Shown: positions 42,088-51,096, counted from the stretch's first letter. The stretch is DNA of 57,257 nucleotides from a virus (IMGVR_UViG_3300028806_000013:1-57257), one strand, 5' to 3'. The notes: generated by a model not told the origin, from the letters alone. Made by a program: numbers and translations.

Positions 42088-44780
42088 TGTCAATCTACGC
42101 AAATGAAAGCACCGAAGCATTAAAGAGGCGATTAGCGGAATTAGATTCTGGTTATGCGAATCAAAGTACCGAGGCTTTAAAACAGAGATTAGCGGAATTA
42201 TCGCCTCAGCAGCCATCTTTTTTAGAAGCCTACGCTAAAACAAATCAAGAATTAAATAAGAAAATGGCTAGAGGCGTTCTTGGATTACCTGATTTAATTA
42301 CGGGAGGAGGCGCATCTAAATTAGTTAAAAACTTAGGTATCAATCTAGAGCCTGAACATGAGGCTCCCGCAGAAGATGCATTAGGTAGATTTGCACAAGC
42401 GGCCGAACGCGTTGCTGGCTCTGGTGCTGAATTTACAGGCGCAACAGTAGGTGGAGGAATTATAGGTAAAGGGATAGGCGCTGCTTTACCACAGATTGCT
42501 AAATATCTCCCTCAGGCCGCTAAGTCTATTCCTTACGTCTCCAAGCCTGCTGCCAAAGTCGCTGGATGGACTCCTGGTATTTTAGGTAATCCTCGTACTG
42601 CCAAAGAGGCGGTTGGCATGACCGCTCTAGGGGGCGCGTTAGGTGCTGGGAGTGGCGTATTACAAGAAAGTGGGATACCGCAACTTCCGGCTGACATTAT
42701 CGCTTCCTTGGCACCTGCTGGCGTAGGAGCTGCCAAATTTGGTGCTCGCAAATGGAAGAATATGCCTGATTATTATGAAAAGATGGGTCAGGCGAAGCTA
42801 AGAGATATTGTAGGTGAAGAAAATATCCCTCAGTTCTTAGAATCGATTGAAAACTATAAACCGCCAGTAGAAGGTTATCTGCCAACCACGGCTGAAGTGA
42901 CTGAAAGTATTCCATTAGCGCAATTAGAGCGCGCCAAGTTAGGGTCTGTTCCTGCACTAACGGAACGAAAAGCAGCGGGTCATGAAACGCTACATAAGAC
43001 ATTAAAAAATATAGCTCCTTATGAAGAAGGTATGCCCGCTGTTAGAGAGCATCTTCATGAATTAGGGGAGGGGATGAAAGAGTCCAGAGGGCGCCTCTCT
43101 CAATATCATAACGAAAGAGCTACAAAAGCATTCGAGAATGTCGGAACGCCTATGGAGCCAGAAACTGCTGGAACCGCTGTTGGCGAGAGATTATCGCATA
43201 ATGTAGAGCAGAGAAAGGCTTTGCAGCATGAAAAGAGTCGCCCGCACTATGAAGCTATTGAGAACTCTAAAGAAGGATTTAAACCGTCCTCAACGTACGA
43301 GATGATTGATTCAAAGCTAGAAAAAGCAAAAGGCGCTACTAGGAAAGCATTGTTGCGCGTTAAAGAACATCTGGTCAGCAATAAAACTAAAGATAAAGTG
43401 TACCTAAAGGAACTAGACAGCTTTAATAATTTTAAAGCTGCTCATCCAAAAGTTAATATCTCAGATGCGCAAATGAAAGAGCATTTTCCAAAAGTTCATA
43501 AACTTGGAACAGATGTTAATCCAACCCCTTCTGAAATAGATTCTGTCCTAACAGAGATAGGGGATGAGATTAGTGCTGCAAAAAGAAAAGGTCGACAAGG
43601 GCGAGCACGCCAACTTCAAGAGGTAAAAGTAAATCTATTAAATGAAGTTTCAGACCAATTCCCTGATGTAAAACAGGCTCGCGCCATGTGGTCCAAGCAT
43701 GCAGAAGGTATTGAAGATGTGACAAAACATACCACATTAAAGCATGGCGTTGAAAAGGATATTTATAATAAGGAATTCAAGACACTTCGGTCAGAAGTAC
43801 CCCATAAGATTATAGATGATGCGCTAAAAACACCTGAACATGCGCGAGAATATGTAAGAGAAATAAAAGGTAGTCCAAATGCTCGAAAGGCCACAGAAGG
43901 ATATATCTCTCACCAAGTAACGAGTTATGTAACGGATGCTTCTGGAAAGGTTATACCCAATAAAATAGACGCTTGGAAGAAGGCTAACCCTCAATATGAA
44001 ACATTATACCCTGGCCTTAAAGCAAGATTAGATAATCTTCAAAACGCTCAAGTCATGGCTAATGAGACCGCTAAGCGCAGTGAAAAGGCTGTGGCTGATT
44101 ATTACAATAATACTGCCAAGACAGTTTTAGGGCATGCGCCTGAAAAGGTCTTTGCGAGCACATTAGCTACCAAGAATCCGCCTGAGCGTTTCAGAGAGCT
44201 AAAAGGATTGGTCAGAAATAATGAAGCTGCTGATAAAGGGCTTCAACGTGGTGGTGTGGATTATATTATTAAAAAGGTATCTACCTCCGCAGTTGACTCT
44301 AATAATCTAGATAAAATCTCTTATGCCGAGATGAGAGACTTATTGAATTCTCATCGGAAATCATTTGAAGAAGTCTTTTCGCCCCAACAGATGGAAACAA
44401 TAGAAAATATTGCTAATACATTTCGCAGAAGACAGAAAGTGGGTACCCGAGAAGCGGTTGGTTCGGATACCACCGCTAACCTAACTGTTCTAGGGGCTTC
44501 CAAGGATGCGAGTGAAGAACAGATTAAGCACATGATTGGCAAAAGCTCACTAACAGGACGATTAGCGCATCAAGCCTATAATTTCTTCAAGAATTTGAAG
44601 AATGCCGGGACAGATAGGGTTATTAATAAAGCCATTGTTGAGCCTGAATATGCCAAGTTGTTAATTATGAAGCCTTTTGGCAGCAAAGAATCGACAAAAA
44701 ACTTTATGGAAGCTATGAATAAATCTTATTTAGCGACACCTATTATCACGAGAGAACACATGCGGGAGAAAGAAATATGA
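42087..44780 (+). CDS. largest internal/ejection protein, 897 aa
   Basis: Begins with a tandem duplication, YANESTEALKRRLAELDSG then YANQSTEALKQRLAEL, a motif also found at the start of other phage ejection proteins. Gly/Ala-rich hydrophobic segments (about 110-240) could insert in membrane, followed by a long helical, charged remainder. It resembles P22 gp16-like ejection proteins in plan. No lytic transglycosylase motif visible. Confidence 0.78.
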   Translation: MSIYANESTEALKRRLAELDSGYANQSTEALKQRLAELSPQQPSFLEAYAKTNQELNKKMARGVLGLPDLITGGGASKLVKNLGINLEPEHEAPAEDALGRFAQAAERVAGSGAEFTGATVGGGIIGKGIGAALPQIAKYLPQAAKSIPYVSKPAAKVAGWTPGILGNPRTAKEAVGMTALGGALGAGSGVLQESGIPQLPADIIASLAPAGVGAAKFGARKWKNMPDYYEKMGQAKLRDIVGEENIPQFLESIENYKPPVEGYLPTTAEVTESIPLAQLERAKLGSVPALTERKAAGHETLHKTLKNIAPYEEGMPAVREHLHELGEGMKESRGRLSQYHNERATKAFENVGTPMEPETAGTAVGERLSHNVEQRKALQHEKSRPHYEAIENSKEGFKPSSTYEMIDSKLEKAKGATRKALLRVKEHLVSNKTKDKVYLKELDSFNNFKAAHPKVNISDAQMKEHFPKVHKLGTDVNPTPSEIDSVLTEIGDEISAAKRKGRQGRARQLQEVKVNLLNEVSDQFPDVKQARAMWSKHAEGIEDVTKHTTLKHGVEKDIYNKEFKTLRSEVPHKIIDDALKTPEHAREYVREIKGSPNARKATEGYISHQVTSYVTDASGKVIPNKIDAWKKANPQYETLYPGLKARLDNLQNAQVMANETAKRSEKAVADYYNNTAKTVLGHAPEKVFASTLATKNPPERFRELKGLVRNNEAADKGLQRGGVDYIIKKVSTSAVDSNNLDKISYAEMRDLLNSHRKSFEEVFSPQQMETIENIANTFRRRQKVGTREAVGSDTTANLTVLGASKDASEEQIKHMIGKSSLTGRLAHQAYNFFKNLKNAGTDRVINKAIVEPEYAKLLIMKPFGSKESTKNFMEAMNKSYLATPIITREHMREKEI

Positions 44781-46606
44781 GTTTTATTAATATATCTGGC
44801 GGAAGCTTTGTCTCACCCTCTTTTCCAGCGTTACTGCTTTATAATCTAACAGCAGGTCAACAGATATTCTTAAGCTGGCCATCCCAGTTCTCTGACATTC
44901 AAAATCAAGTCGCGGGGACGATGCAAATAACAGCCGCTGATGCTTTCGGTTCTCTTGTCTTACCAGCTGTTAATGTGGGTGGGTTTGCGACTATCACCCC
45001 CGGTACTTCCACGTATGTCATTAATGTAGGGACGCAGCCTGTCACTATTTATTTACAAGATGCGACAACTGCACTTGTGATTGTTCAGCCTGGGCAATCT
45101 TATTTCTTAGTTCTCTATAACAACAGTACCGCCAATGGCTCCTGGACGGTCATAGCAAGCCCAGGAACACCTACAGTGACCTCAGTTGGGATTGTCACTG
45201 GAAATGCGAATACAGCCGCTAATTTAACGATTGGCAATAGTCCTATCACTTCTGCTGGTGACATCATACTTACGTATGCTGGTGACTTAGCAGCGCTCAT
45301 TAACTTTGGCTCTGATGTTGGGATTGCAGTTAGAACAGGAATAGATAGCTGGGCATTGAGAGATATCAAGGGAACGGCTAATCAGATAGATGTTTCTCCT
45401 GAAGATGGTGTCACGGGGGACTTTGTTGTTTCTCTTCTAGATGCTGTGGTGATTGATGTTTCTTTAGTCGCTGGGAATATCGGCATTGGAGTCGTAGATG
45501 CTAATACTATCAGTTCTCAGAATGCCAATGGGAATATCAATTTAACGCCAAATGGTAATGGGAATGTCACGGTTAATCTTTCTCCTACGGGGCAGATGAT
45601 TGTAGATAGCAATCTGGTATTGGCATTGAGTACGACCCCGGCCGCTAGCCAGCTTGTTTTTAATTCTATTACAGGAACGAACTATACTTCTTTTCAATCG
45701 AGCGCTCAGACATCCGGTAGTTATATCTATTCATTGCCTAGCACAACGCCTACGGTCGGACAGGTCATGGCGGTTCAAACTATTGGTGGTTCAAGTCCAT
45801 TCGCGGGTCATTTAGAGTGGGCGAGTGTGACTACTGTTATTGGATCAACTACTCTTAACGCTGTTGCTGTGTATGCCAATACCACGGGTAGCTTAAAGAA
45901 TTCTCTGATTGTTATTGATAACCCATCTTTGACGACTAATTTTATCCATGGGGTTGGTTCGATGCAGGTCGGGAATATTCAGCTAGGGGTTGCTGATACA
46001 AACACTATCTCTACTGCAACGGGTAATCTTTACTTAAATTCAGCGGCTGCCTTTCATGTTATTGCTTTAGATGATTTTGATTTGACTTGGAATATTGGTC
46101 GCAGTAGTCGGGTTAGTTTCTTAAACAGTGCTGGAACTGCGTATCTATCTCTGGAATCGCCCGCTGCTGTTATTGCAACAGTCAACTATCAAATACCGCC
46201 TGTGGACGGAGACGCCAATTCCATTATGGTAACGAATGGGGCTTCACAATGGAGTTTCAGTTCATTAACGGCAGATGTATCCCAGCGCGCGACTGTAGAT
46301 GGAGTTTCTAAAGCTTGGTGTACCTTTAATGGTTCGACCGCAGGAACAAATGCGCCCACCAGTAATTTTAATGTCGCTACTGTTACTAGAACGGCTGCTG
46401 GAACGTATACATTAAGCTTTGCTAAGCAATTATCCGCAGCGACATATGGGGTCTTTGTTACGACAAACGGAGTCAATGGTGTTGAGCCGTTCTCATGTCG
46501 ATATGGTGTTAAGACCACAACTACTTTGACGTTCTATACATTTGACCCGGTGGCTAATGCATTAGCGGATGCAACGGATGTATCGGTGATGTGCATTATT
46601 CAGTAG
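44777..46606 (+). CDS. tail fibre/spike protein, 609 aa
   Basis: Beta-rich throughout. The C-terminal 95 residues (KAWCTFNGSTAGTNAPTSNF onward, with VTRTAAGTYTLSFAKQL) form a tip domain common in receptor-binding fibres. It starts in an ATGA overlap with the ejection gene and closes the virion operon. Confidence 0.82.
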   Translation: MSFINISGGSFVSPSFPALLLYNLTAGQQIFLSWPSQFSDIQNQVAGTMQITAADAFGSLVLPAVNVGGFATITPGTSTYVINVGTQPVTIYLQDATTALVIVQPGQSYFLVLYNNSTANGSWTVIASPGTPTVTSVGIVTGNANTAANLTIGNSPITSAGDIILTYAGDLAALINFGSDVGIAVRTGIDSWALRDIKGTANQIDVSPEDGVTGDFVVSLLDAVVIDVSLVAGNIGIGVVDANTISSQNANGNINLTPNGNGNVTVNLSPTGQMIVDSNLVLALSTTPAASQLVFNSITGTNYTSFQSSAQTSGSYIYSLPSTTPTVGQVMAVQTIGGSSPFAGHLEWASVTTVIGSTTLNAVAVYANTTGSLKNSLIVIDNPSLTTNFIHGVGSMQVGNIQLGVADTNTISTATGNLYLNSAAAFHVIALDDFDLTWNIGRSSRVSFLNSAGTAYLSLESPAAVIATVNYQIPPVDGDANSIMVTNGASQWSFSSLTADVSQRATVDGVSKAWCTFNGSTAGTNAPTSNFNVATVTRTAAGTYTLSFAKQLSAATYGVFVTTNGVNGVEPFSCRYGVKTTTTLTFYTFDPVANALADATDVSVMCIIQ

Positions 46607-46623
46607 ACATTTAAAATATATTT

Positions 46624-46815
46624 ATGTATTATGGCCCGATGGATATTCAACTACCGATTGGCGACAAAGTATATATTTTAAGATATGGCGATTATATTGC
46701 TATTCCTGAAGGTAAGTTTGTGGAAGTGATAGATGAGGCGCGTCAGGTTATCTTCGAATGGAGAACGACTCCATTAGCTACTCTTTCTTATATATTTGAT
46801 TCAAATAATCAATAA
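46624..46815 (+). CDS. small protein after the fibre, 63 aa
   Basis: A mostly beta protein (PIGDKVYILRYGDYIAIPEG). The start is uncertain: ATG 46624 or ATG 46639, both with weak ribosome sites. Overlaps the convergent gene at 46778 by 38 bases. Possibly a fibre accessory. Confidence 0.5.
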   Translation: MYYGPMDIQLPIGDKVYILRYGDYIAIPEGKFVEVIDEARQVIFEWRTTPLATLSYIFDSNNQ

Positions 46816-47014
46816 CCTTCTGACATCCTGCTATCATGCAACAATAGAGTGGTAATGAGACCAAAGCGCCTATTGCACAAGCAAATAACATGCCAACAGG
46901 ATGCTCTACAATCATTTTAACGGGTAAATCTGTCGCACACTTATAGACTAGAAATACAAAAGCAGCACTGTAAACAATGAACAATTTCCAGCCTATATGT
47001 GAGAATAAATCCAT
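46778..47014 (-). CDS. two-helix membrane protein, 78 aa
   Basis: Two transmembrane segments (about residues 9-25 and 40-62). Last gene of the recombination operon. Overlaps the upstream gene by one base. A holin-like topology, but its neighbours are recombination genes, so no lysis role is claimed. Confidence 0.65.
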   Translation of the reverse strand: MDLFSHIGWKLFIVYSAAFVFLVYKCATDLPVKMIVEHPVGMLFACAIGALVSLPLYCCMIAGCQKVIDYLNQIYKKE

Positions 47015-47247
47015 TAATCTTCTTCTTCGTCTGCCATTATAGAATCTCTTATTTCAGCAAGAAATTTTTTAGAAATTTTATACCTTTGTCCAGGCATTGG
47101 AAATTGAGCTCTAATTTCAAGAATTAATAACCACATAAGTGATGCCATTCTTACATTATCATCAAAATTATCTAGACAATTTTGAATCTCACTAATGCAC
47201 TTGCGACTGTTGCTTTCTACCTTATTAATCTCTTCTTCCATTTTCAT
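47014..47247 (-). CDS. hypothetical helical protein, 77 aa
   Basis: A small acidic helical protein with GQRYKISKKFLAEIRDSI near its end. Lies between the SSB-like gene and a membrane protein. No family recognised. Confidence 0.65.
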   Translation of the reverse strand: MKMEEEINKVESNSRKCISEIQNCLDNFDDNVRMASLMWLLILEIRAQFPMPGQRYKISKKFLAEIRDSIMADEEED

Positions 47248-47256
47248 AACTATTCC

Positions 47257-47706
47257 TTAAAATGGTAATTCATCCGAATCATCTTCTTTAGCAGCTACTT
47301 TCGTTGCTGGCACTTCATTAGCATTAGGGTCTATAAAATCACCCATCTTAGAGCTAACAAATGTTTTCTCAGGTGTTTCGTAGAAGCTGTCTACCAATAT
47401 TCCTCTGCCATTTAGCCCCACTAAATCTTCTATATCAAAACCTTCTGGACGATTCCATTCAGGCTTTTTAACAGCTTTCAAAAGCTTATGCATCTTCCAA
47501 GCCATATTCTTGGTATGTGGGAAATAATCTGTAACGATTCCTTCATCGCCATTCTTATCTCTCACTTGAAATTTAATGGTTGTTTGAGGATTTCTATTCT
47601 TAGAATAGCCCTCAATCGCTTCTTTAACTTTAAAGAAACATTCTCCTTCAGCGCCATGGAAATTACCACTAGATGAACCATCATCGTAATTACTATACTT
47701 TGCCAC
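47257..47706 (-). CDS. DUF669/SSB-like single-strand DNA-binding protein, 149 aa
   Basis: The core with EGECFFKVKEAIEGYSKNRN and TTIKFQVRDKNGDEG resembles phage DUF669-type SSBs, and the last residues DDSDELPF are the acidic tip used by SSBs to recruit partners. It follows and overlaps bet by 14 bases, the usual pairing for phage annealing systems. Confidence 0.85.
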   Translation of the reverse strand: MAKYSNYDDGSSSGNFHGAEGECFFKVKEAIEGYSKNRNPQTTIKFQVRDKNGDEGIVTDYFPHTKNMAWKMHKLLKAVKKPEWNRPEGFDIEDLVGLNGRGILVDSFYETPEKTFVSSKMGDFIDPNANEVPATKVAAKEDDSDELPF

Positions 47707-48469
47707 TTTCTTTCTCCTTTAGCTTGGTTTCAATTCGTTCAATTAATTGCAATGCGATTTCATCGGTGCAATCATGTTTTGCATAATACTGCATAAATTT
47801 AGCGCCATCTTCTTCTGGGATATTCCATAATAAACTTACGAGCTTATTATGTGCTTCTGACGTTTTTGTCTCTACCGCTTTAATCTCACCTGTTTCTTTA
47901 TCAACCTGTTCCACCACCTCTGCATCAATATAATCTTCTTTTCCTTCCATTTCTTCATAGGCTGGTTGAGAACCTGTCATTTCAGGCCAAACCATGCGTA
48001 ATAGCTGAGATTCAGTGGTTTTTGCTATCATGCCATAGGGGTCTTGTGCCCATCTATCATTAGGCATCAAACTTCCGGCACCTTTCTTTGAATAACAGCC
48101 AAGCCATCTAGTTTCATGTGAAAATTCTCTTATCTGACTACCAACAAGTTTGCTGACAGTCATTTGACAATATTCTGGATATTCTGTTTCACCTATCATT
48201 TTAGAAGGCCCATAAATAGGAATGCTTTTACCGACATAAGTGCCACTTCTACTGGCTTGAATTCTGAATAATGTAATGCTTGGCATAATGCTATAAGTTG
48301 AACCAGACTTCCCTTTAAATTCTACAATATGATAAATCTTCAGATGCGGGTCAATCTGCCACATGTTGGCATAATTAACAACCGCTTCTACAAATTGTTT
48401 AGGAATATTCCTATAGATATCAATTAATAATTCCGGGGTGACTTCATACTTTTTGATTTCGTTGCTCAT
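47693..48469 (-). CDS. bet: Bet/RecT-family single-strand annealing protein, 258 aa
   Basis: Start placed at ATG 48469 (MSNEIKKYEV), with GAGG about 9 bases upstream. MPSITLFRIQASRSGTYVG, the YPEYCQMTVSK block and WAQDPYGMIAKTTESQLLRM with WPEM fit the Bet core. The C-terminal third is more variable. Likely anneals ssDNA during phage recombination together with the SSB-like neighbour; the VRR-NUC protein is a possible, distantly encoded nuclease. Confidence 0.88.
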   Translation of the reverse strand: MSNEIKKYEVTPELLIDIYRNIPKQFVEAVVNYANMWQIDPHLKIYHIVEFKGKSGSTYSIMPSITLFRIQASRSGTYVGKSIPIYGPSKMIGETEYPEYCQMTVSKLVGSQIREFSHETRWLGCYSKKGAGSLMPNDRWAQDPYGMIAKTTESQLLRMVWPEMTGSQPAYEEMEGKEDYIDAEVVEQVDKETGEIKAVETKTSEAHNKLVSLLWNIPEEDGAKFMQYYAKHDCTDEIALQLIERIETKLKEKESGKV

Positions 48470-48725
48470 CTTTTCCATCCTCTAGCTCACATTGTTGTTG
48501 TTCATGTTCTAATTGTTGCCATTCATGATTATCTTCTCTTTTATTCCATACTTCAATAGCTAGCTCAGGTTCAATTACTGTTTTCATATTAGCTGGGCAG
48601 TTAGTGCATCTTATTTTATTCAGACATTTTCTACCTTCACCTTCTTTGGTTGTTTTAAAAAAAGCTACATGTCCGCAGAATGGACATTTCTTAAGTTTAT
48701 TACTTATATCTCGATTATCATTCAT
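48444..48725 (-). CDS. lar: Lar-like restriction-alleviation family protein, 93 aa
   Basis: LKKCPFCGHVAFFKTT, CTNC (Cys 40/43) and AIEVWNKRED follow the Lar zinc-ribbon pattern. Lar proteins of lambdoid prophages ease type I restriction. Typical length. First gene of the recombination operon behind a near-consensus promoter. A Gln/Glu-rich tail extends past the domain. Confidence 0.82.
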   Translation of the reverse strand: MNDNRDISNKLKKCPFCGHVAFFKTTKEGEGRKCLNKIRCTNCPANMKTVIEPELAIEVWNKREDNHEWQQLEHEQQQCELEDGKDEQRNQKV

Positions 48726-48745
48726 CCTCTATTCCTTAATGTGCA

Positions 48746-48774
48746 TTGATTTAATTGGTTAAAAATAATATAAT
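48746..48774 (+). promoter_or_regulatory. plus-strand promoter for the gene at 48818
   Basis: TTGATT (48746-48751), a 17-base spacer and a perfect TATAAT (48769-48774). It overlaps the divergent minus-strand promoter; the two -10 boxes share bases. Confidence 0.75.
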
Positions 48775-48796
48775 TTACTTTTACCCCACCTGTCAA
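48767..48796 (-). promoter_or_regulatory. minus-strand promoter of the recombination operon
   Basis: A-tract, CATTTGACA with -35 TTGACA (48796-48791), an 18-base spacer and -10 TATATT (48772-48767). Same -35 block as the promoters at 14553-14580 and 54459-54487. Confidence 0.82.
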
Positions 48797-48817
48797 ATGT
48801 TTTTTTCAAGGACACCT

Positions 48818-49321
48818 ATGAAGGACAAGGTTCATTACGAGTTTAGTTGTAATCAGAACTATATCTTAATTAAAAGTTATTTTACATTAGTGTTAGCTGA
48901 TAAATCGATAAAGATTATTGAAAGAGACCCTCTCATGATTATTTCTGCTGACGAGAAGGCGATTGAATTTCCATTATTAATTATGTCCCGTGAATTCCAA
49001 GACTTCAAATATAGACGTGGAATTTGTCATGAATGGACAGATGTCATTAAAAAAGTATTTAGTGAGCATCTAACTTACAGTGCGTTTCGCGGGACAGAGC
49101 CTTTGTTAATGGTTCCGAGTCAGATAAATGGTAAGAAGAATAAAGTTATAAAGGCATCTAAGGAGTCTTTGGAGGTACCGGTTAGTTTATTGGCGAAGTG
49201 GTTAGACGGCGGGATATTGGTGATAGCGCCTGGGATATGGGTTAAGATGATTGCGAATAATAAGAAGATGGTGATTGCCATGATAAAGGAGAAGGTTGAG
49301 GGGATTAGTATTGGGTCGTAA
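48818..49321 (+). CDS. hypothetical protein, 167 aa
   Basis: Start at ATG 48818 with AAGGA about 7 bases upstream; earlier ATGs lie within or before the promoter. Two-part protein with a C-terminal Lys/Ile-rich region. Divergent from the recombination operon and followed by a GC hairpin. Function unknown; its position suggests regulation or counter-defence, without evidence. Confidence 0.75.
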   Translation: MKDKVHYEFSCNQNYILIKSYFTLVLADKSIKIIERDPLMIISADEKAIEFPLLIMSREFQDFKYRRGICHEWTDVIKKVFSEHLTYSAFRGTEPLLMVPSQINGKKNKVIKASKESLEVPVSLLAKWLDGGILVIAPGIWVKMIANNKKMVIAMIKEKVEGISIGS

Positions 49322-49326
49322 CGATT

Positions 49327-49349
49327 GGGGGCGAGGATGAAACGCCCCC
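49327..49349 (+). terminator. GC hairpin after the 48818 gene
   Basis: GGGGGCG pairs with CGCCCCC around AGGATGAAA, starting 5 bases after the stop. No T-run follows, so termination would be incomplete or depend on other factors. Confidence 0.5.
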
Positions 49350-49415
49350 TACCATTATCTTGGACTACAATTTAAATTAGCATTCAACAAAACTGAAGTC
49401 AAGGGAGGACTGGGT

Positions 49416-49487
49416 ATGTGGGTGATGGTAATTTTAAGTTTATGGGTTGTGACGCATTTTTTATTTGGTGAGGTAGGAATGTTTTAG
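49416..49487 (+). CDS. possible 23-aa membrane peptide
   Basis: ATG with GGGAGG about 7 bases upstream encodes MWVMVILSLWVVTHFLFGEV and 3 more residues, a single membrane span. The good ribosome site raises it above background, but it is very short. Confidence 0.4.
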   Translation: MWVMVILSLWVVTHFLFGEVGMF

Positions 49488-49536
49488 TCGACCTGATATC
49501 ATCAAGATTCTTTTTAAATTTGTGGACTACACCGCA

Positions 49537-49695
49537 ATGAAATACTTTTTCTTTGGAATTATCTCCATAATTCTGGCTTATGCTATTAGTCAGGTTCAAC
49601 TCAATTTCTATTTTTACTTAAACACGCCCCAATTTCAGATAGAGCCATTTTATCCTGAAGGGACGCATATAGAGGTGGATGAGGAAGAGATTTGA
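49537..49695 (+). CDS. small membrane-anchored protein, 52 aa
   Basis: MKYFFFGIISIILAYAISQV forms an N-terminal membrane segment, followed by an acidic tail (VDEEEI). The ribosome site is weak. It lies in a gap otherwise lacking genes. Function unknown. Confidence 0.4.
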   Translation: MKYFFFGIISIILAYAISQVQLNFYFYLNTPQFQIEPFYPEGTHIEVDEEEI

Positions 49696-49915
49696 GCTTG
49701 TCGGAAATCCCGACGAACTGCTAAATAAAAGCTATTCAACTATTAGATTATCGCTCTTGTAGGGGGTAGGTCTTGGTGCTATTCTGGTTTAATTCGTTTA
49801 GGCCATCTGCGCGAACAAGGTCAACCTCCTTCGCGCATGCAGCGACTTGCTATCCCTGCATAATGGCACAAACAAATAAAATTTTCAACCATTATTTTTT
49901 TGTGGGGGGCACCTT
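49696..49915 (+). other. structured, gene-free segment before the Rep-like pair
   Basis: Holds GTCGG/CCGAC, an 8-bp stem TGCGCGAA (49808-49815) with TTCGCGCA (49830-49837), and overlapping ATGCAG/CTGCAT (49837-49842 with 49856-49861), so the last two compete for one base. More GC-rich than its surroundings. It sits directly upstream of the two replication-region genes, where plasmids often carry copy-control RNAs; that parallel is inference. Confidence 0.4.
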
Positions 49916-50530
49916 GTGACGTGCGAGATAGATAAAATTGGGATTACCGATGGAATATATCTTCTTTCTGCCATTAGATCATCGTCAAATGAAATTTTAG
50001 AATCTGCGCTTGGCAGCCCTGAGTCAGAAAGAAAAGAAAATTACTATTTGTTACAGAATCATATTAAGAAGTTGATTTCAACGAGTGATGGTAATGAAAT
50101 TATAGGGATAATGGAGGATTTGGCACTTTCTGAGTGTGAAGAATTTCTTTTATTTACCTGCAATTCTTATAAATTTGATTATAAAATAACAGCTCACATA
50201 AAGGATGAGCTCAGAAAACTTATCCCCAAGTTTTCACTCTCTAGGATATTTTCATTCATTTGGGCTGCCGTCAAAAACGCTATCTTATTTTCCTCTCTGA
50301 AAGAATGTAAAAATCAACAACATGCGATGAATACCATTATTTTAAATGTTGTTAAATATTCTCAAAACAAATCTTTCACCAAGGAATTTGAAAGACCAAC
50401 TAAGCTTCCACGAAGCTCTCTTAGCATTGTTATTTATGAAGAAATATTAGGGATTGGTGATTTTGGTTTCTTAAATAACATTTTTAGTATTCCGCTTTCA
50501 TTTTTTGATGAGTTAGGTAGATATGAGTAA
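49916..50530 (+). CDS. replication-region protein of unknown function, 204 aa
   Basis: GTG start with GGGG and ACCTT upstream. A helical, Leu/Ile/Phe-rich protein with a Phe/Trp-rich patch (FSFIWAAVKNAILFSSLK). Its end overlaps the Rep-like gene by 8 bases, so the two are probably made together. I recognise no family. Confidence 0.65.
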   Translation: MTCEIDKIGITDGIYLLSAIRSSSNEILESALGSPESERKENYYLLQNHIKKLISTSDGNEIIGIMEDLALSECEEFLLFTCNSYKFDYKITAHIKDELRKLIPKFSLSRIFSFIWAAVKNAILFSSLKECKNQQHAMNTIILNVVKYSQNKSFTKEFERPTKLPRSSLSIVIYEEILGIGDFGFLNNIFSIPLSFFDELGRYE

Positions 50531-50951
50531 GAAAATGGACAAATATAGGAAGAAGCGCGGAGCTAGTGGCTTTATAAAAATTCCTCACTTTGTTTGCAAC
50601 AGTGAGGAATTTTGTAATCTTTCTGTATTTGCTCTTAAACTTCTTATCGATTTAATGTCTCAGTACAACGGGTTTAACAACGGTTCTCTTACTATTTGCT
50701 GGCAAGTTATGACAAAGAGGGGATGGAAATCCAAAGATACGCTTTACAAAGCTAAGGATGAATTGTTGCTAGGTAGATGGATTGCGATAACAAGAGTAGG
50801 GAATCGAAAGAAGACGTCCCTTTATGCTTTGACGACTTACTCCGTCAACGAGGATTTAAAAAAGGTTTATGACTTTGGAGTTTCGTCTACCGATGCACCC
50901 GCTCATAGTTGGCACAATGGCCTACGTGGTGGCTCGGCAAACTTTGAGTAG
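50523..50951 (+). CDS. Rep-like winged-helix protein, 142 aa
   Basis: GFIKIPHFVCNSEEFCNLSV, ALKLLIDLMSQYNGFNNGSL, TKRGWKSKDTLYKAKDELLL and LYALTTYSVNE follow a helix-turn-helix family found in plasmids, islands and phages near replication or transfer origins. The array of four palindromes starts 18 bases after its stop, which suggests that it binds them. Replication initiation or autoregulation is inferred. Confidence 0.75.
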   Translation: MSKKMDKYRKKRGASGFIKIPHFVCNSEEFCNLSVFALKLLIDLMSQYNGFNNGSLTICWQVMTKRGWKSKDTLYKAKDELLLGRWIAITRVGNRKKTSLYALTTYSVNEDLKKVYDFGVSSTDAPAHSWHNGLRGGSANFE

Positions 50952-50969
50952 ATACTGGTATATATATAC

Positions 50970-51096
50970 GGTACGCCAGGCGGGGCAAATAAATGACGAA
51001 AAGTGGCTATTTGGCCCGCCAGGCGGGCCAAATAAAAACCATTTAGCCCGCCTGGCGGGCTAAATAATATGGATTTAGCCCGCCAGGCGTACCAAT
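50970..51096. repeat. four phased palindromes, candidate origin or operator array
   Basis: Four copies of a GC-rich palindrome of the form ATTT(G/A)GCCCGCC-N-GGCGGGC. Two are perfect 12-bp inverted repeats with one central base: 51009-51033 and 51041-51065. The outer copies, 50970-50990 and 51073-51096, are half-changed and mirror each other (GGTACGCC and GGCGTACC). Centres lie at 50978, 51021, 51053 and 51085, spaced 43, 32 and 32 bp, near whole helical turns. They stand out from AT-rich surroundings. Confidence 0.85.

Noticed and set aside
46778-47014. Holin
   Set aside because: Two membrane helices fit, but the gene ends a recombination operon far from the lytic enzyme, so topology alone is not enough.
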